From CBDDCA01 sp965218205 (lineage in GTDB: Bacteria > Spirochaetota > Spirochaetia > WTKD01 > G963693115): a stretch of 64,000 bases of DNA. A model generated the notes under the pieces. The model did no database searches and was not told where the DNA came from. It was given only the letters and a program-made list of their open reading frames with translations. The stretch is taken from the NCBI GenBank assembly GCA_965218205.1, contig OZ244590.1, positions 2,170,001-2,234,000 on the forward strand, read 5' to 3'. Position numbers and translations under genes: made by a program. Every line of letters begins with the position of its first letter. The first letter of the stretch is position 1. This document shows positions 9,366 to 18,308 of this stretch, one piece after another.

Positions 9366-10667
9366 ATGAGTACTATTACACAGACAATAAAAAACCATAT
9401 TCTTACTATTACTGGAAAAAGAAGACTTACTATACTACAAAAATTTATTGATGCCACTTATAGCAAACCAGAGCAAGCATTACGGAATGTAGTAGGAGAG
9501 TATAGCCCCAAACAAATAATAACAGATCTTCGGCAAATAAGTACTTTTATCAAAAGTCTTTGTGCTAATAATGGACGTAATTTTAAGAAATACTACTCAT
9601 ATACTCAACTAGACACTATTCAATCTATTGTAGCACAGCTTGCGGAAATATTTGAGCCAATTCAAACTTCAACGGGACAGAATACTTTGCGTACCATACT
9701 TTATGCAATTCCTCAACATTTAGAATCATTAAAACAATCTATAGGTCCCCACTTTGACATAAAAGCTACTGAAATTATTTCTGAGCTAAAAAATCAAATA
9801 GCAGAGTACACAGAACAGCATGTTGATTTTGAAGAACTTCGTGAAGAGCTAAAAAAAGATGCAAAAGAAATACAGGGTAATCTTACAAAATCGAGAAAAT
9901 TAAAAGATGAAGCTGATGTACTTATGAAAGAACTTGCCAGTACACAAAAAGAGTTTACCAATCACGAAACTATGGCAAAAGAAATAGTAAAGCGTATTCA
10001 GACAATAAGCTCTTCTACCAATACAATACAAGCAAAGCTAGAGAAAAGCATAAAAGAACTACAAAGCAAAGAAGTAACAACACAAGAACTATCAGATACA
10101 ATCAAAACAAACGCAGATGAAAGCTCATATCTTGCAAATACCACTCGTAGCATAGCACAGGAGATAGAAAGCATTCGCTCAGAATTACAGTATCTTACCG
10201 CACAAGCACGGCATGCCCTCCATATTAACCACGGAGCTGGCGTAGCAAAATCATATCAAAAATTAGCAGAACAATCAAAAAAGCCGTTACCACAGGTGAT
10301 ACTTGTTTGCTCATCACTCGTATTTTTTACCATAGCAACACTTCTTACTATTCAATCGTATTTTTCTATTCGTGAACTTTCTTCAATAGCAAGCATAGTT
10401 ACTCAGCCACTTCTGTTAGGAAAAATTATTCTTATCCCGTTATTGTTAATAGCATTCTTTAGCTGTATTGGTACAATACGAACACGTATAAAAAATGCAG
10501 CCTCATTTTCCAATAAAGTTGCCGCATTAGAATCATTTCTCCATGTATCAGATAGGTTTCCTTATAACAGCCCCGAAAAGCTCAATACAGCAAACTATAT
10601 ATTCTCTATCATCCGTAAAGACTTTGGACTAGAACATGAAATGGGAGGATATGCACAGAGTAAGTAG
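9366..10667 (+). CDS. Coiled-coil protein with two C-terminal membrane helices, unknown function
   Basis: Not a family I recognise. The 433-residue product has an all-helical N-terminal half, a long charged coiled coil (about residues 150-275, rich in Lys/Glu with stretches such as ELREELKKDAKEIQGNL), then two hydrophobic helices near residues 311-334 (VILVCSSLVFFTIATLLTI) and 350-375 (LLGKIILIPLLLIAFFSCI), and a short soluble tail. It is probably an inner-membrane protein with a large cytoplasmic coiled coil. It starts 41 bases after uvrC and may be co-transcribed, though uvrC offers no clue to its role. TATATG at 9355-9360 sits just before the ATG and no Shine-Dalgarno is seen. Confidence 0.75.
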   Translation: MSTITQTIKNHILTITGKRRLTILQKFIDATYSKPEQALRNVVGEYSPKQIITDLRQISTFIKSLCANNGRNFKKYYSYTQLDTIQSIVAQLAEIFEPIQTSTGQNTLRTILYAIPQHLESLKQSIGPHFDIKATEIISELKNQIAEYTEQHVDFEELREELKKDAKEIQGNLTKSRKLKDEADVLMKELASTQKEFTNHETMAKEIVKRIQTISSSTNTIQAKLEKSIKELQSKEVTTQELSDTIKTNADESSYLANTTRSIAQEIESIRSELQYLTAQARHALHINHGAGVAKSYQKLAEQSKKPLPQVILVCSSLVFFTIATLLTIQSYFSIRELSSIASIVTQPLLLGKIILIPLLLIAFFSCIGTIRTRIKNAASFSNKVAALESFLHVSDRFPYNSPEKLNTANYIFSIIRKDFGLEHEMGGYAQSK

Positions 10668-10689
10668 AGTATGCTATGAGAGAGATGCT

Positions 10690-11778
10690 CTACTTGCTAA
10701 TTCCCAAAGAATCATATATCCATTTTTCTTCTTCGCCTAAATCTATATCGCCTTTATCAATATATCTCCACTTATAACGAAGTAGCTCAGAGCGTTGTTT
10801 ACTGCCTATTTTCTTACTATCATAAAGCGAGTTGATGATACACTCAAAAGAAACTCCTAGCTCTTCGCGATATTTCTTTAATACTTTTTTCGTCTCGTCT
10901 GTATCTGTAATATCCAATTTTTCCTCTAAGGTATCAAAAACATCTGAAACAAGGAGAGCACCAGCAAACTTATTTGCTAAACCCTCTCCTTTTCCATACA
11001 GCAAATGATACAATTCATGAGCAATAGTAAAAAAGCATCTTCTCAAATTTTTAATATCAGCTGTATCAACATAAAGAATGATGGTAGGCATTTTTTTCTC
11101 ACCAACATATCCACATACCCCATCAAGAATATCGTGTTTCTCCTCAATTAACAAAAAAATACCATACTTATGCAAAAATTCACGCATATTTTCTACTACA
11201 TGACTTTCGTTTTTCTTTATCTCTTTTGCTCTATTCACTACCTTATTTAAGAATTCATCATAATTATGATAATTATAGTTTTCATACTGATAATCACACA
11301 TATATTTTTCTTGAAATTCTTTAAATTTTTCAGATTTTTGTTTATCGTATTCTTTATATTCTTTCTTCTCTCGTACTTCTTTATAAATCTTCTCTCTATA
11401 CTCTCCTCCTAACCTGTTATATATATCAATATCTACATTATTCTTTGTCCTCGCATTAATATCAGAAAAATACTTATCTTCTCTATTTTTTTTCTCTTTA
11501 GTATTATACATAAAATATACAAGAACATCATCATCCTTTGCATATGTCCTTAAAGCATTTTCTAAAACATCTTGAGCAGTTTTATCTTTATAAAAATTAA
11601 GATAATCATGCAATATACTAACACTTTCCCATTCTTCTAATTCACCTTCATCAGAATATTCTTCTAAAAGTTTTATATCCATAGAAATAGAATGTATTTC
11701 CTTATTTTTTATAGCATCTTCTATTGCTTTCTTTATATTTTTTGCTGCCACTAAATTTTTTTTAGTTATTTGATGCAT
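10690..11778 (-). CDS. ImmA/IrrE-type zinc metallopeptidase
   Basis: Predicted metallopeptidase of the ImmA/IrrE (COG2856) superfamily. The C-terminal third carries the zinc motif AHELYHLL (His254, Glu255, His258) and the downstream acidic ligand region GEGLANKFAGALLVSD (Glu265). Family members cleave repressors or antitoxins in phage, ICE and toxin-antitoxin settings. The N-terminal 200 residues are highly charged and tyrosine-rich (KEYKEYDKQKSEKFKEF) and match nothing I know; 362 residues is longer than a bare ImmA domain. The HEPN-like gene ends 10 bases upstream on the same strand, so the two should be one transcript. No partner DNA-binding (XRE) domain is visible in either gene, which sets it apart from the usual XRE-ImmA pair. 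Confidence 0.8.
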   Translation of the reverse strand: MHQITKKNLVAAKNIKKAIEDAIKNKEIHSISMDIKLLEEYSDEGELEEWESVSILHDYLNFYKDKTAQDVLENALRTYAKDDDVLVYFMYNTKEKKNREDKYFSDINARTKNNVDIDIYNRLGGEYREKIYKEVREKKEYKEYDKQKSEKFKEFQEKYMCDYQYENYNYHNYDEFLNKVVNRAKEIKKNESHVVENMREFLHKYGIFLLIEEKHDILDGVCGYVGEKKMPTIILYVDTADIKNLRRCFFTIAHELYHLLYGKGEGLANKFAGALLVSDVFDTLEEKLDITDTDETKKVLKKYREELGVSFECIINSLYDSKKIGSKQRSELLRYKWRYIDKGDIDLGEEEKWIYDSLGISK

Positions 11779-11788
11779 TTTTATACCT

Positions 11789-12286
11789 TTATATTTTTTG
11801 CATTTCTTGAATTATTTTTTCTATCTTTCCATAAATCTCATTATATAGGAGCATAAAATCGTAACAATCATCTCTATCTATCTCATATTTCTTATCGTAG
11901 TCAGCACTATTCCTTAAATTCTTTAATGCCAAGCAGTTTTTTTGTATTGTTTCTTCCTCTGGAAAATAAAGATTACAAAAATTTATAATTGTTTTTTCAT
12001 GTAACCTATATTTCTTTTGTTTTTCTTCACGAGACTTAGTTTCTTTGATTTTATTCTCTTGATTTTTAGATACTTTATTACATACCATAATATACTGAAA
12101 TATTGAATAATAATACCGACTTATAGCAGAAGCAAAAAACTCCTTATCACATAATAATGCTCCTGCATGATAATTATCATCAGATTTTTTAATCATCTTT
12201 TCAATATAATCACTATTCTTCTTTACTTTTCTTTTATCAATCATAAATTGAGTACTATGTACATGACTACCTTCTTTACTAATCAT
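11789..12286 (-). CDS. HEPN-domain-like protein, partner of the ImmA/IrrE peptidase
   Basis: All-helical 165-residue protein resembling the HEPN family. The pattern AISRYYYSIFQYIMVCNK (about residues 54-71) matches the family's conserved helix (usually A..R.YYA.F....ALL), and LRNSADYDKKYEIDRDDC (from residue 124) matches the LR..ADY segment near the C-terminus. The catalytic RX4-6H motif of HEPN RNases is not present in canonical form: Arg125 is followed by NSADYD. Proteins of this type are often toxins or RNA-binding partners in two-gene conflict modules. It is first in a two-gene operon with the metallopeptidase and divergent from aspS. AT-rich -10-like sequence lies around 12310-12325. Function as a toxin is inference. 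Confidence 0.65.
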   Translation of the reverse strand: MISKEGSHVHSTQFMIDKRKVKKNSDYIEKMIKKSDDNYHAGALLCDKEFFASAISRYYYSIFQYIMVCNKVSKNQENKIKETKSREEKQKKYRLHEKTIINFCNLYFPEEETIQKNCLALKNLRNSADYDKKYEIDRDDCYDFMLLYNEIYGKIEKIIQEMQKI

Positions 12287-12364
12287 CTTATGTCTCTATT
12301 ACTTATATAATTATTATACTATATTTTTTATTTTACTATCTCATTCTAACATAGCTTTCTGTGC

Positions 12365-12370
12365 TACACT
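12365..12370 (+). promoter_or_regulatory. -10-like hexamer immediately before aspS
   Basis: TACACT ends six bases before the aspS ATG (12377). Transcription would then begin about at the A of the start codon, giving a leaderless mRNA. No Shine-Dalgarno sequence is present. The -35 is not obvious. Confidence 0.4.
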
Positions 12371-12376
12371 AATAGC

Positions 12377-14179
12377 ATGAGTTATCCTATACGTACCACT
12401 TACTGTGGGCTTATATACGCAAAGCACGCACAGTCAACAATCACCATAAACGGATGGGTAAAAAGCATACGAAACCATGGAGGCTTACTGTTTCTCATTA
12501 TTCGCGATAGGACTGGCATAGTACAAGTAGTCATTGATGAACAATCAAGTCCAGAACTCCAGACAATAAGCAACACTCTCCATCCTGAGTATTGTGTTGC
12601 TATCACTGGAAAAGTGACATTACGAAGTACCGATACTATCAATCCTGAATTGAGTACAGGCGAAATTGAAATACGCCCAACAAATATAGTAGTACTCTCA
12701 AAAAGCAATGTTCCTGTCTTCACCATAGAAGAAGAAAAAAGTAATGCCGATGAAGACACTCGTCTTAAGTATCGCTACTTAGATCTTCGCAGTGGATGGA
12801 TGCAAAAGAACATACAGCTTCGCCATAGCATAACACAATCATTCCGTGAATATCTTAACAAACATGCATTTCTTGAAATAGAAACCCCGACACTTATATG
12901 TTCTACTCCCGAAGGAGCAAGAGACTTTTTAGTACCTTCACGATTACAACAAGGAAAATTTTACGCACTTGCACAAAGCCCTCAAATATATAAACAGCTT
13001 CTTATGATATCAGGATTTGATAGATACTACCAGTTTGCTCATTGTTTTCGAGATGAAGATTTACGTGGAGATCGTCAACCAGAACATACACAGCTTGATA
13101 TAGAAATGAGCTTTGTTACAAAAGACGATGTATTATCGTTTGTGGAAGGACTATTTGGTCATGTGTTTCAGCAAGTTCTCAATATTGAGCTTCCGCCTTC
13201 CTTCCAGCGTATAAGCTATCTTGATGCCATGAACACCTATGGCATCGATAAGCCCGATGCACGCTATCAGCTTCATTTACAAGATATACACGATATTGCA
13301 AGCACCATTGATTTTGGAGTATTTAAGACAGCATTGCAACTCCCTACAGGAACTGTAAAATGTCTCGTTATTCCACAAGCAGCCTCACTCATGAGTCGTA
13401 AAAACATTGATGCTCTCGAAGCTCTTGCTAAAAAATTTGGAGCAAAAGGACTTGCTTGGACAAAATACACCTCAGCCACAGAAGGATTTACAGGAGGAAT
13501 TGCAAAATTTCTTGCTCCTCACACAGAGAACATAGTGTCAGCATTAGCACTAGAAGCAAACGATATGCTGTTCTTTGCTGCTGACACATGGCATACAACA
13601 TGCACTGTACTGGGAGCTATACGTCGCGAAATTGCTCATACACTTGGATATATACCAACAACAAATATGCAATCTGCAAATGATTTCTCGTTTCTGTGGG
13701 TAGACGATTTTCCGTTATTTGAGTGGGATGAAACAAACAAACGATGGGCTGCTTCACACCATATGTTTACCATGCCTAAACAAGAATATCTTGATACTCT
13801 TGTAGATAGTCCCGCTACAGTAAAAGGCGAGCTATATGATCTAGTATGTAATGGAGTAGAATTAGCGTCTGGATCGGTACGTATTCATGACTATGAATTA
13901 CAACAAAAAATATTTCAACTATTAGGAATGTCCCAAGAAGAAATACACAAAAAATTTGGATTTTTCATTGAAGCATTACAATACGGAGCTCCTCCCCATG
14001 CAGGCATAGCTCCTGGCCTTGATAGATTACTCATGATTATCACAGGAGCAAATTCTATCCGAGATACCATAGCATTTCCTAAAAATACACAAGGCAGCTC
14101 CCCTCTTGATAATAGCCCAAGCCCTGTAGAAACAGCACAGCTTCAAGAATTAAGCATACAAATCTCTCACAAACAATGA
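12377..14179 (+). CDS. aspS: Aspartyl-tRNA synthetase
   Basis: Class II synthetase that charges tRNA-Asp (possibly also tRNA-Asn). It has an N-terminal OB-fold anticodon domain (TINGWVKSIRNHGGLLFLIIRDRTG), motif 1 region, motif 2 (CFRDEDLRGDRQPEHTQLD), the bacterial GAD insertion between the catalytic motifs (roughly residues 300-400) and motif 3 (GIAPGLDRLLMII). Length 600 fits bacterial AspRS. The start at 12377 gives the expected N-terminus with no leader; see the -10-like hexamer just before it. The stop overlaps the next gene by four bases (ATGA), so the oxidoreductase is translationally coupled to it. Confidence 0.97.
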   Translation: MSYPIRTTYCGLIYAKHAQSTITINGWVKSIRNHGGLLFLIIRDRTGIVQVVIDEQSSPELQTISNTLHPEYCVAITGKVTLRSTDTINPELSTGEIEIRPTNIVVLSKSNVPVFTIEEEKSNADEDTRLKYRYLDLRSGWMQKNIQLRHSITQSFREYLNKHAFLEIETPTLICSTPEGARDFLVPSRLQQGKFYALAQSPQIYKQLLMISGFDRYYQFAHCFRDEDLRGDRQPEHTQLDIEMSFVTKDDVLSFVEGLFGHVFQQVLNIELPPSFQRISYLDAMNTYGIDKPDARYQLHLQDIHDIASTIDFGVFKTALQLPTGTVKCLVIPQAASLMSRKNIDALEALAKKFGAKGLAWTKYTSATEGFTGGIAKFLAPHTENIVSALALEANDMLFFAADTWHTTCTVLGAIRREIAHTLGYIPTTNMQSANDFSFLWVDDFPLFEWDETNKRWAASHHMFTMPKQEYLDTLVDSPATVKGELYDLVCNGVELASGSVRIHDYELQQKIFQLLGMSQEEIHKKFGFFIEALQYGAPPHAGIAPGLDRLLMIITGANSIRDTIAFPKNTQGSSPLDNSPSPVETAQLQELSIQISHKQ

Positions 14180-15582
14180 CATACGATATTTGCATCATCG
14201 GTGCAGGAGTTATAGGATGTGCAATAGCAAGAGAACTTTCTCGCTATAATTGTAGCATACTATTACTTGAAAAAGGCAACGATGTTGGATTAGGAAGCAC
14301 TAAGGCAAATTCTGGCATTCTCCATGGAGGATACGATGCCACACATAATACAAACAAAGCATTCTTTGTATACAAAGGAAACCAACTGTACACACAATGG
14401 AACAAAGAACTTAACTTTGGCATTCAAAGATGCGGATCACTTGTACTTGCTTTCAATGATGAACAAACACAAGCATTACATGCTCTAAAACAAAATGGAC
14501 TTAAAAATGGTGTGCCTGATCTTAGCATCATCTCTCAAGAAGAGATTTTAGAAAAAGAGCCTCATCTTAATCCTGAGGTACAAGCAGCCTTACACTGTAA
14601 ACATAGTGGAATAGTGTCGCCTTATGAGGTAGCGTTAGCACTGGCAGAAAATGCAATAGAAAACGGAGTACAGTGTATCTTTCATAGTAATGTACAAGCA
14701 CTCACACAAAGCCTCGATACCACATGGGTTATCAGCACCGAAGATACCGAGTATCATGCAACTATCATTATCAATGCTGCAGGAGCATATTCTGACACTG
14801 TAGCAGCCCTCACTGGCATTCATTCATATACCATAACACCAAGAAAAGGAAATTACTATGTGTTCAGACGAGACTATCATCCAGTAAACCATGTGATATT
14901 TCAAGTTCCTACAAAAAAAGGAAAAGGAGTATTAGTAAGTCCAACATATCATGGCAACATGATTATTGGTCCTGATGCATATGAAGTAACAAGCAAAGAA
15001 GATACTGCTCCTGATGAACAAAAACTTACAATCATTGAAGAAACAGCAAAGCATACTCTTCCTTCACTTGACATGAAAATGGTACTGCGTACCTATGCAG
15101 GCATACGCCCTACATTAGACACCATAAAAGATTTTACAATAGATTGTAGTAAGCATAATTGCATACATCTATTAGGCATAGAATCGCCAGGACTAACATC
15201 AGCTCCTGCTATTGCTCAGTATGTAATACAAAAAATAACCACATTGCTTCCTCTTGCATTACGATCAGATTTTACAGCAACTCGTAAAGCATATATTCCT
15301 CGACAAATAGAGAAAGAATTTCTTCCTATAAAAGAAATAGCTCAACTTGCAAAACTCAGTGTAGGCGATCCCAAGCGTATAGTATGTCAATGCGAACAAG
15401 TAAGAGAACAAACAATACACGAAGCAATGCTACGAGCTCCTTATCCTGTATCTATAGATGCAATAAAAAGACGTACCCGTGCAAGTATGGGATACTGTCA
15501 AGGAAAAATATGTCGCCCTCGTATTCGTACATTGCTTGCCCATTTCATGAAAGTACAAGAGGAAACTATTGATGAAAAATAA
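14176..15582 (+). CDS. GlpA-like FAD-dependent glycerol-3-phosphate dehydrogenase with BFD Fe-S domain
   Basis: FAD oxidoreductase of the DAO/GlpA family. The N-terminus has the dinucleotide fold (ICIIGAGVIGCAIAREL) and the family signature ANSGILHGGYD; the C-terminus has a BFD-like [2Fe-2S] cluster site with Cys404, Cys406, Cys441 and Cys446 (VCQCEQVREQ and GYCQGKIC). Anaerobic G3P dehydrogenases and related enzymes share this layout, and a convergent glycerol kinase gene lies 54 bases away, so oxidation of glycerol-3-phosphate to dihydroxyacetone phosphate is the likely role. An L-2-hydroxyglutarate or other 2-hydroxyacid oxidase remains possible. The start overlaps aspS by four bases. Confidence 0.82.
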   Translation: MTYDICIIGAGVIGCAIARELSRYNCSILLLEKGNDVGLGSTKANSGILHGGYDATHNTNKAFFVYKGNQLYTQWNKELNFGIQRCGSLVLAFNDEQTQALHALKQNGLKNGVPDLSIISQEEILEKEPHLNPEVQAALHCKHSGIVSPYEVALALAENAIENGVQCIFHSNVQALTQSLDTTWVISTEDTEYHATIIINAAGAYSDTVAALTGIHSYTITPRKGNYYVFRRDYHPVNHVIFQVPTKKGKGVLVSPTYHGNMIIGPDAYEVTSKEDTAPDEQKLTIIEETAKHTLPSLDMKMVLRTYAGIRPTLDTIKDFTIDCSKHNCIHLLGIESPGLTSAPAIAQYVIQKITTLLPLALRSDFTATRKAYIPRQIEKEFLPIKEIAQLAKLSVGDPKRIVCQCEQVREQTIHEAMLRAPYPVSIDAIKRRTRASMGYCQGKICRPRIRTLLAHFMKVQEETIDEK

Positions 15583-15636
15583 ATGAATCTGACTCAAAAA
15601 CCTATAATAACACCATTATGCTACTACAGACACATA

Positions 15637-17124
15637 CTACTCCCATCCCTGCGATTTTGTTACGGCTTTTTTCCATCTTTTATACACTACATCCCGTTCA
15701 TCTGATTGCATACCAGAACTAAACTTCTTATCAAGACACCAGCGTTCTTTGATTTCTTCTTTACTATTCCAAAACCCAGTGTATAGCCCCGCTAGATATG
15801 CTGCACCAAGTGCTGTTGTTTCTGCAATAGTAGAACGCAACACATCTGTCCCTACAATATCTGCTTGAAACTGCATTAAAAAATTATTTGCAGAAGCCCC
15901 TCCATCCACCTTAACACTGTTCACTGCTATGCCCGAATCTTTTATCATGGTAAAAATAACATCCGCACTTTGAAACGCAATAGACTCTAGCGCAGCTCGT
16001 ATAAGATGATTTTTATTAGCACCACGCGTAAGTCCTACTATCGTACCTCTAGCTGATGAGTCCCAATAAGGAGCTCCCAACCCCACAAAAGCAGGTATGA
16101 TATACACCCCATAAGTATCATGCACTTTGTTCGCAAAATACTCAGTATCAACCGCATCCTGTATAATGCCCAGTTCATCTCTCAACCATTGAATAATAGC
16201 ACCACCAATAAACACGCTTCCCTCTAAAGCATACTGTGTATCCTCTTCTCCTATACTTGCAGCAACAGTAGTAAGCAAGCCATTATTACTTTTTATAGGA
16301 GTACTTCCCGTATGTTGCAAAATAAAACAACCAGTACCATAGGTATTTTTTATATCTCCAGAAGAAAAACATGCCTGTCCAAACAACGCTGCTTGTTGAT
16401 CGCCTGCAACCCCAGTAATAGGAATACTCTTTTCCTTATACTGCACTTCTCCAAACAGAGAAGATGATGCTTGTACTGCAGGAAGCATGGCAGCAGGAAT
16501 ATCAAAATACTCTAAGAGCGTCCTATCCCACTCCAGCGTATGAATATTAAAAATGAGTGTTCGCGAAGCATTTGTGTAATCAGTAACGTGTACCTTCCCT
16601 TGTGTTAAGTTCCAAATAAGCCATGTATCAACCGTTCCAAACAACAACTTACCTGCCTCAGCTTTTTCACGAGCTCCTGCTACAGTATCAAGAATCCACT
16701 TAATTTTTGTTCCAGAAAAATATGCATCAACAACCAACCCAGTAGCATCGACAATATACTGACACATCTCTTTGTCTCTCTTCAATTCATTACAGAAATC
16801 TGCCGTACGTCTACATTGCCATACAATAGCATTATATACAGGATCTCCCGTATCCTTATCCCACACAACAACTGTTTCTCTTTGATTTGTAATACCAATA
16901 CTCTCTATATCTTGTATCTGAATATGTAAAGATGACATTGCTTCTGTCATAACTGAATTTTGAGTTGCCCATAACTCCATAGGGTCATGCTCTACCCACC
17001 CTGCTCTTGGGTATATCTGAGAAAATTCCCGTTGTTTTATCGCAACAATAGTTTGCTCTTTATCAAAAATTAATGCTCTTGAACTTGTAGTTCCCTGATC
17101 CAATGCAATAATATACTTAGACAA
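15637..17124 (-). CDS. glpK: Glycerol kinase
   Basis: FGGY-family kinase that phosphorylates glycerol to sn-glycerol-3-phosphate in the cytoplasm. Recognisable by the N-terminal ATPase phosphate loop (IALDQGTTSSRALIFDK), RAGWVEHDPMELW, TNQRETVVVWD, the substrate region NASRTLIFNIHTLEWD and the adenosine motif VDGGASANNFLMQFQADI. Length 495 is standard. The start ATG at 17124 is preceded by AAGGAGG. The neighbouring convergent FAD dehydrogenase would use its product, so the two make a glycerol-use pair even though they are on opposite strands. Confidence 0.97.
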   Translation of the reverse strand: MSKYIIALDQGTTSSRALIFDKEQTIVAIKQREFSQIYPRAGWVEHDPMELWATQNSVMTEAMSSLHIQIQDIESIGITNQRETVVVWDKDTGDPVYNAIVWQCRRTADFCNELKRDKEMCQYIVDATGLVVDAYFSGTKIKWILDTVAGAREKAEAGKLLFGTVDTWLIWNLTQGKVHVTDYTNASRTLIFNIHTLEWDRTLLEYFDIPAAMLPAVQASSSLFGEVQYKEKSIPITGVAGDQQAALFGQACFSSGDIKNTYGTGCFILQHTGSTPIKSNNGLLTTVAASIGEEDTQYALEGSVFIGGAIIQWLRDELGIIQDAVDTEYFANKVHDTYGVYIIPAFVGLGAPYWDSSARGTIVGLTRGANKNHLIRAALESIAFQSADVIFTMIKDSGIAVNSVKVDGGASANNFLMQFQADIVGTDVLRSTIAETTALGAAYLAGLYTGFWNSKEEIKERWCLDKKFSSGMQSDERDVVYKRWKKAVTKSQGWE

Positions 17125-17248
17125 TACATTCCTCCTTATATACTATCATCTAATAACAGTATACTTTTTTTGTCTATTCCATGCTCATACTATACATATA
17201 TAGTATATGCATTACATTACATATGTTATATTACATCTAATTATCTGG

Positions 17249-17542
17249 TTAGGAGGAAAAGCCATCAAGAATCTTGTTTGCTACAACAGTAAGCACTTCA
17301 TCCGAAGGATTATCATAGGTTGTAAGCAATTTTTTTGCAGACTCAACCTTTTCTATACGTACATCAGGAGTATTAGAAATGACTTCCATTGCCTTTTTAT
17401 ACAAAGCCTGTCGTTCTGCATTTTTTGTAAGATCAACACTATCATTACGCTTTTCTACTTGTACTGTATTCGTTTTATCAACTGACTTCTGCCTTGAGAT
17501 AGGTTGAGATGATGGTACAGAAGTAACTTTTTTAATATCCAT
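17249..17542 (-). CDS. flgM: Probable anti-sigma-28 factor FlgM
   Basis: Small 97-residue protein matching the FlgM pattern: a short disordered, polar N-terminus (SQPISRQKSVDKTNTVQ) followed by a C-terminal helical sigma-binding region with DSVDLTKNAERQALYKKAM, VRIEKVESAKK and a final helix VVANKILDGF. FlgM binds sigma-28 (FliA) and blocks late flagellar genes until the hook is complete. Consistent with a motile spirochaete, although no other flagellar gene is in the window. AAGGAA precedes the ATG. It lies 49 bases downstream of rsmI. The family call rests on weakly conserved small-protein features, so moderate confidence. Confidence 0.72.
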   Translation of the reverse strand: MDIKKVTSVPSSQPISRQKSVDKTNTVQVEKRNDSVDLTKNAERQALYKKAMEVISNTPDVRIEKVESAKKLLTTYDNPSDEVLTVVANKILDGFSS

Positions 17543-17591
17543 GCTATTCCTTTGTGTATTTAGTTATCGACAAATACATATATAAATTTTA

Positions 17592-18281
17592 TCAGTTTTT
17601 TACAGGATATACAAGTATTGTAAACTCACCTTTCAAGACCTTTTTTCCTGTTTTATACAGATCAAGCAGGTATTCTACCGTTCCACGCACTATTTCCTCA
17701 TATACCTTACTTATTTCCCTTACAATAAGAACTTTCCTACTGCTATCAATATCTGCAATTTCTTCCAAAAGCGATACTATCCTATACTGTGATTCAAAAA
17801 AAATACAGGCTTTTTGAATATATAAATACGTTTCAAGTATTTTCTTACGTTGTCCCTTCTTTCTAGGAAGAAACCCCTCAAAAACAAAGCCTTTTCCATG
17901 TAACCCTGCTATGCTTACCACTGATGTAACAGCACTTGCCCCTGGAATTGATATAACCTTGATATTATGTTCAAACGCTTTCTCTACTATTATATTTCCT
18001 GGATCACTAATGCAAGGTGTTCCTGCTTCACTAAGATACGCAATAGATTGATTATTTTGTAATATCGGTAATAATGTCTTGCAAAATACATATTCTTCAT
18101 TATGAGAATGACAACTCACCATCTTTGTATGTATATCATAATGACTAAGCAATTTACGACTTGTGCGTGTATCCTCACATGCAATAAGCGAAACATCCGC
18201 TAATACATGTAATGCACGGCTACTTATATCAGACAAATTACCTATAGGACTAGCAACCATATACACTATCCCCGTATGCAT
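17592..18281 (-). CDS. rsmI: 16S rRNA (cytidine1402-2'-O)-methyltransferase
   Basis: SAM-dependent methyltransferase of the tetrapyrrole methylase fold that modifies C1402 in the decoding centre of 16S rRNA. Diagnostic segments: VYMVASPIGNLSDISSRAL, IACEDTRTSRKLLSHYDI, AYLSEAGTPCISDPGN and SIPGASAVTSVVSIAGL, then FVFEGFLPRKKGQRK. At 229 residues it is shorter than the usual 270-290 because it lacks the small C-terminal domain. It lies between the MetX-like gene (27 bases upstream) and flgM on the same strand. Confidence 0.93.
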   Translation of the reverse strand: MHTGIVYMVASPIGNLSDISSRALHVLADVSLIACEDTRTSRKLLSHYDIHTKMVSCHSHNEEYVFCKTLLPILQNNQSIAYLSEAGTPCISDPGNIIVEKAFEHNIKVISIPGASAVTSVVSIAGLHGKGFVFEGFLPRKKGQRKKILETYLYIQKACIFFESQYRIVSLLEEIADIDSSRKVLIVREISKVYEEIVRGTVEYLLDLYKTGKKVLKGEFTILVYPVKN

Positions 18282-18308
18282 ACTATCCTTCTTTCTATCC
18301 GATACATA

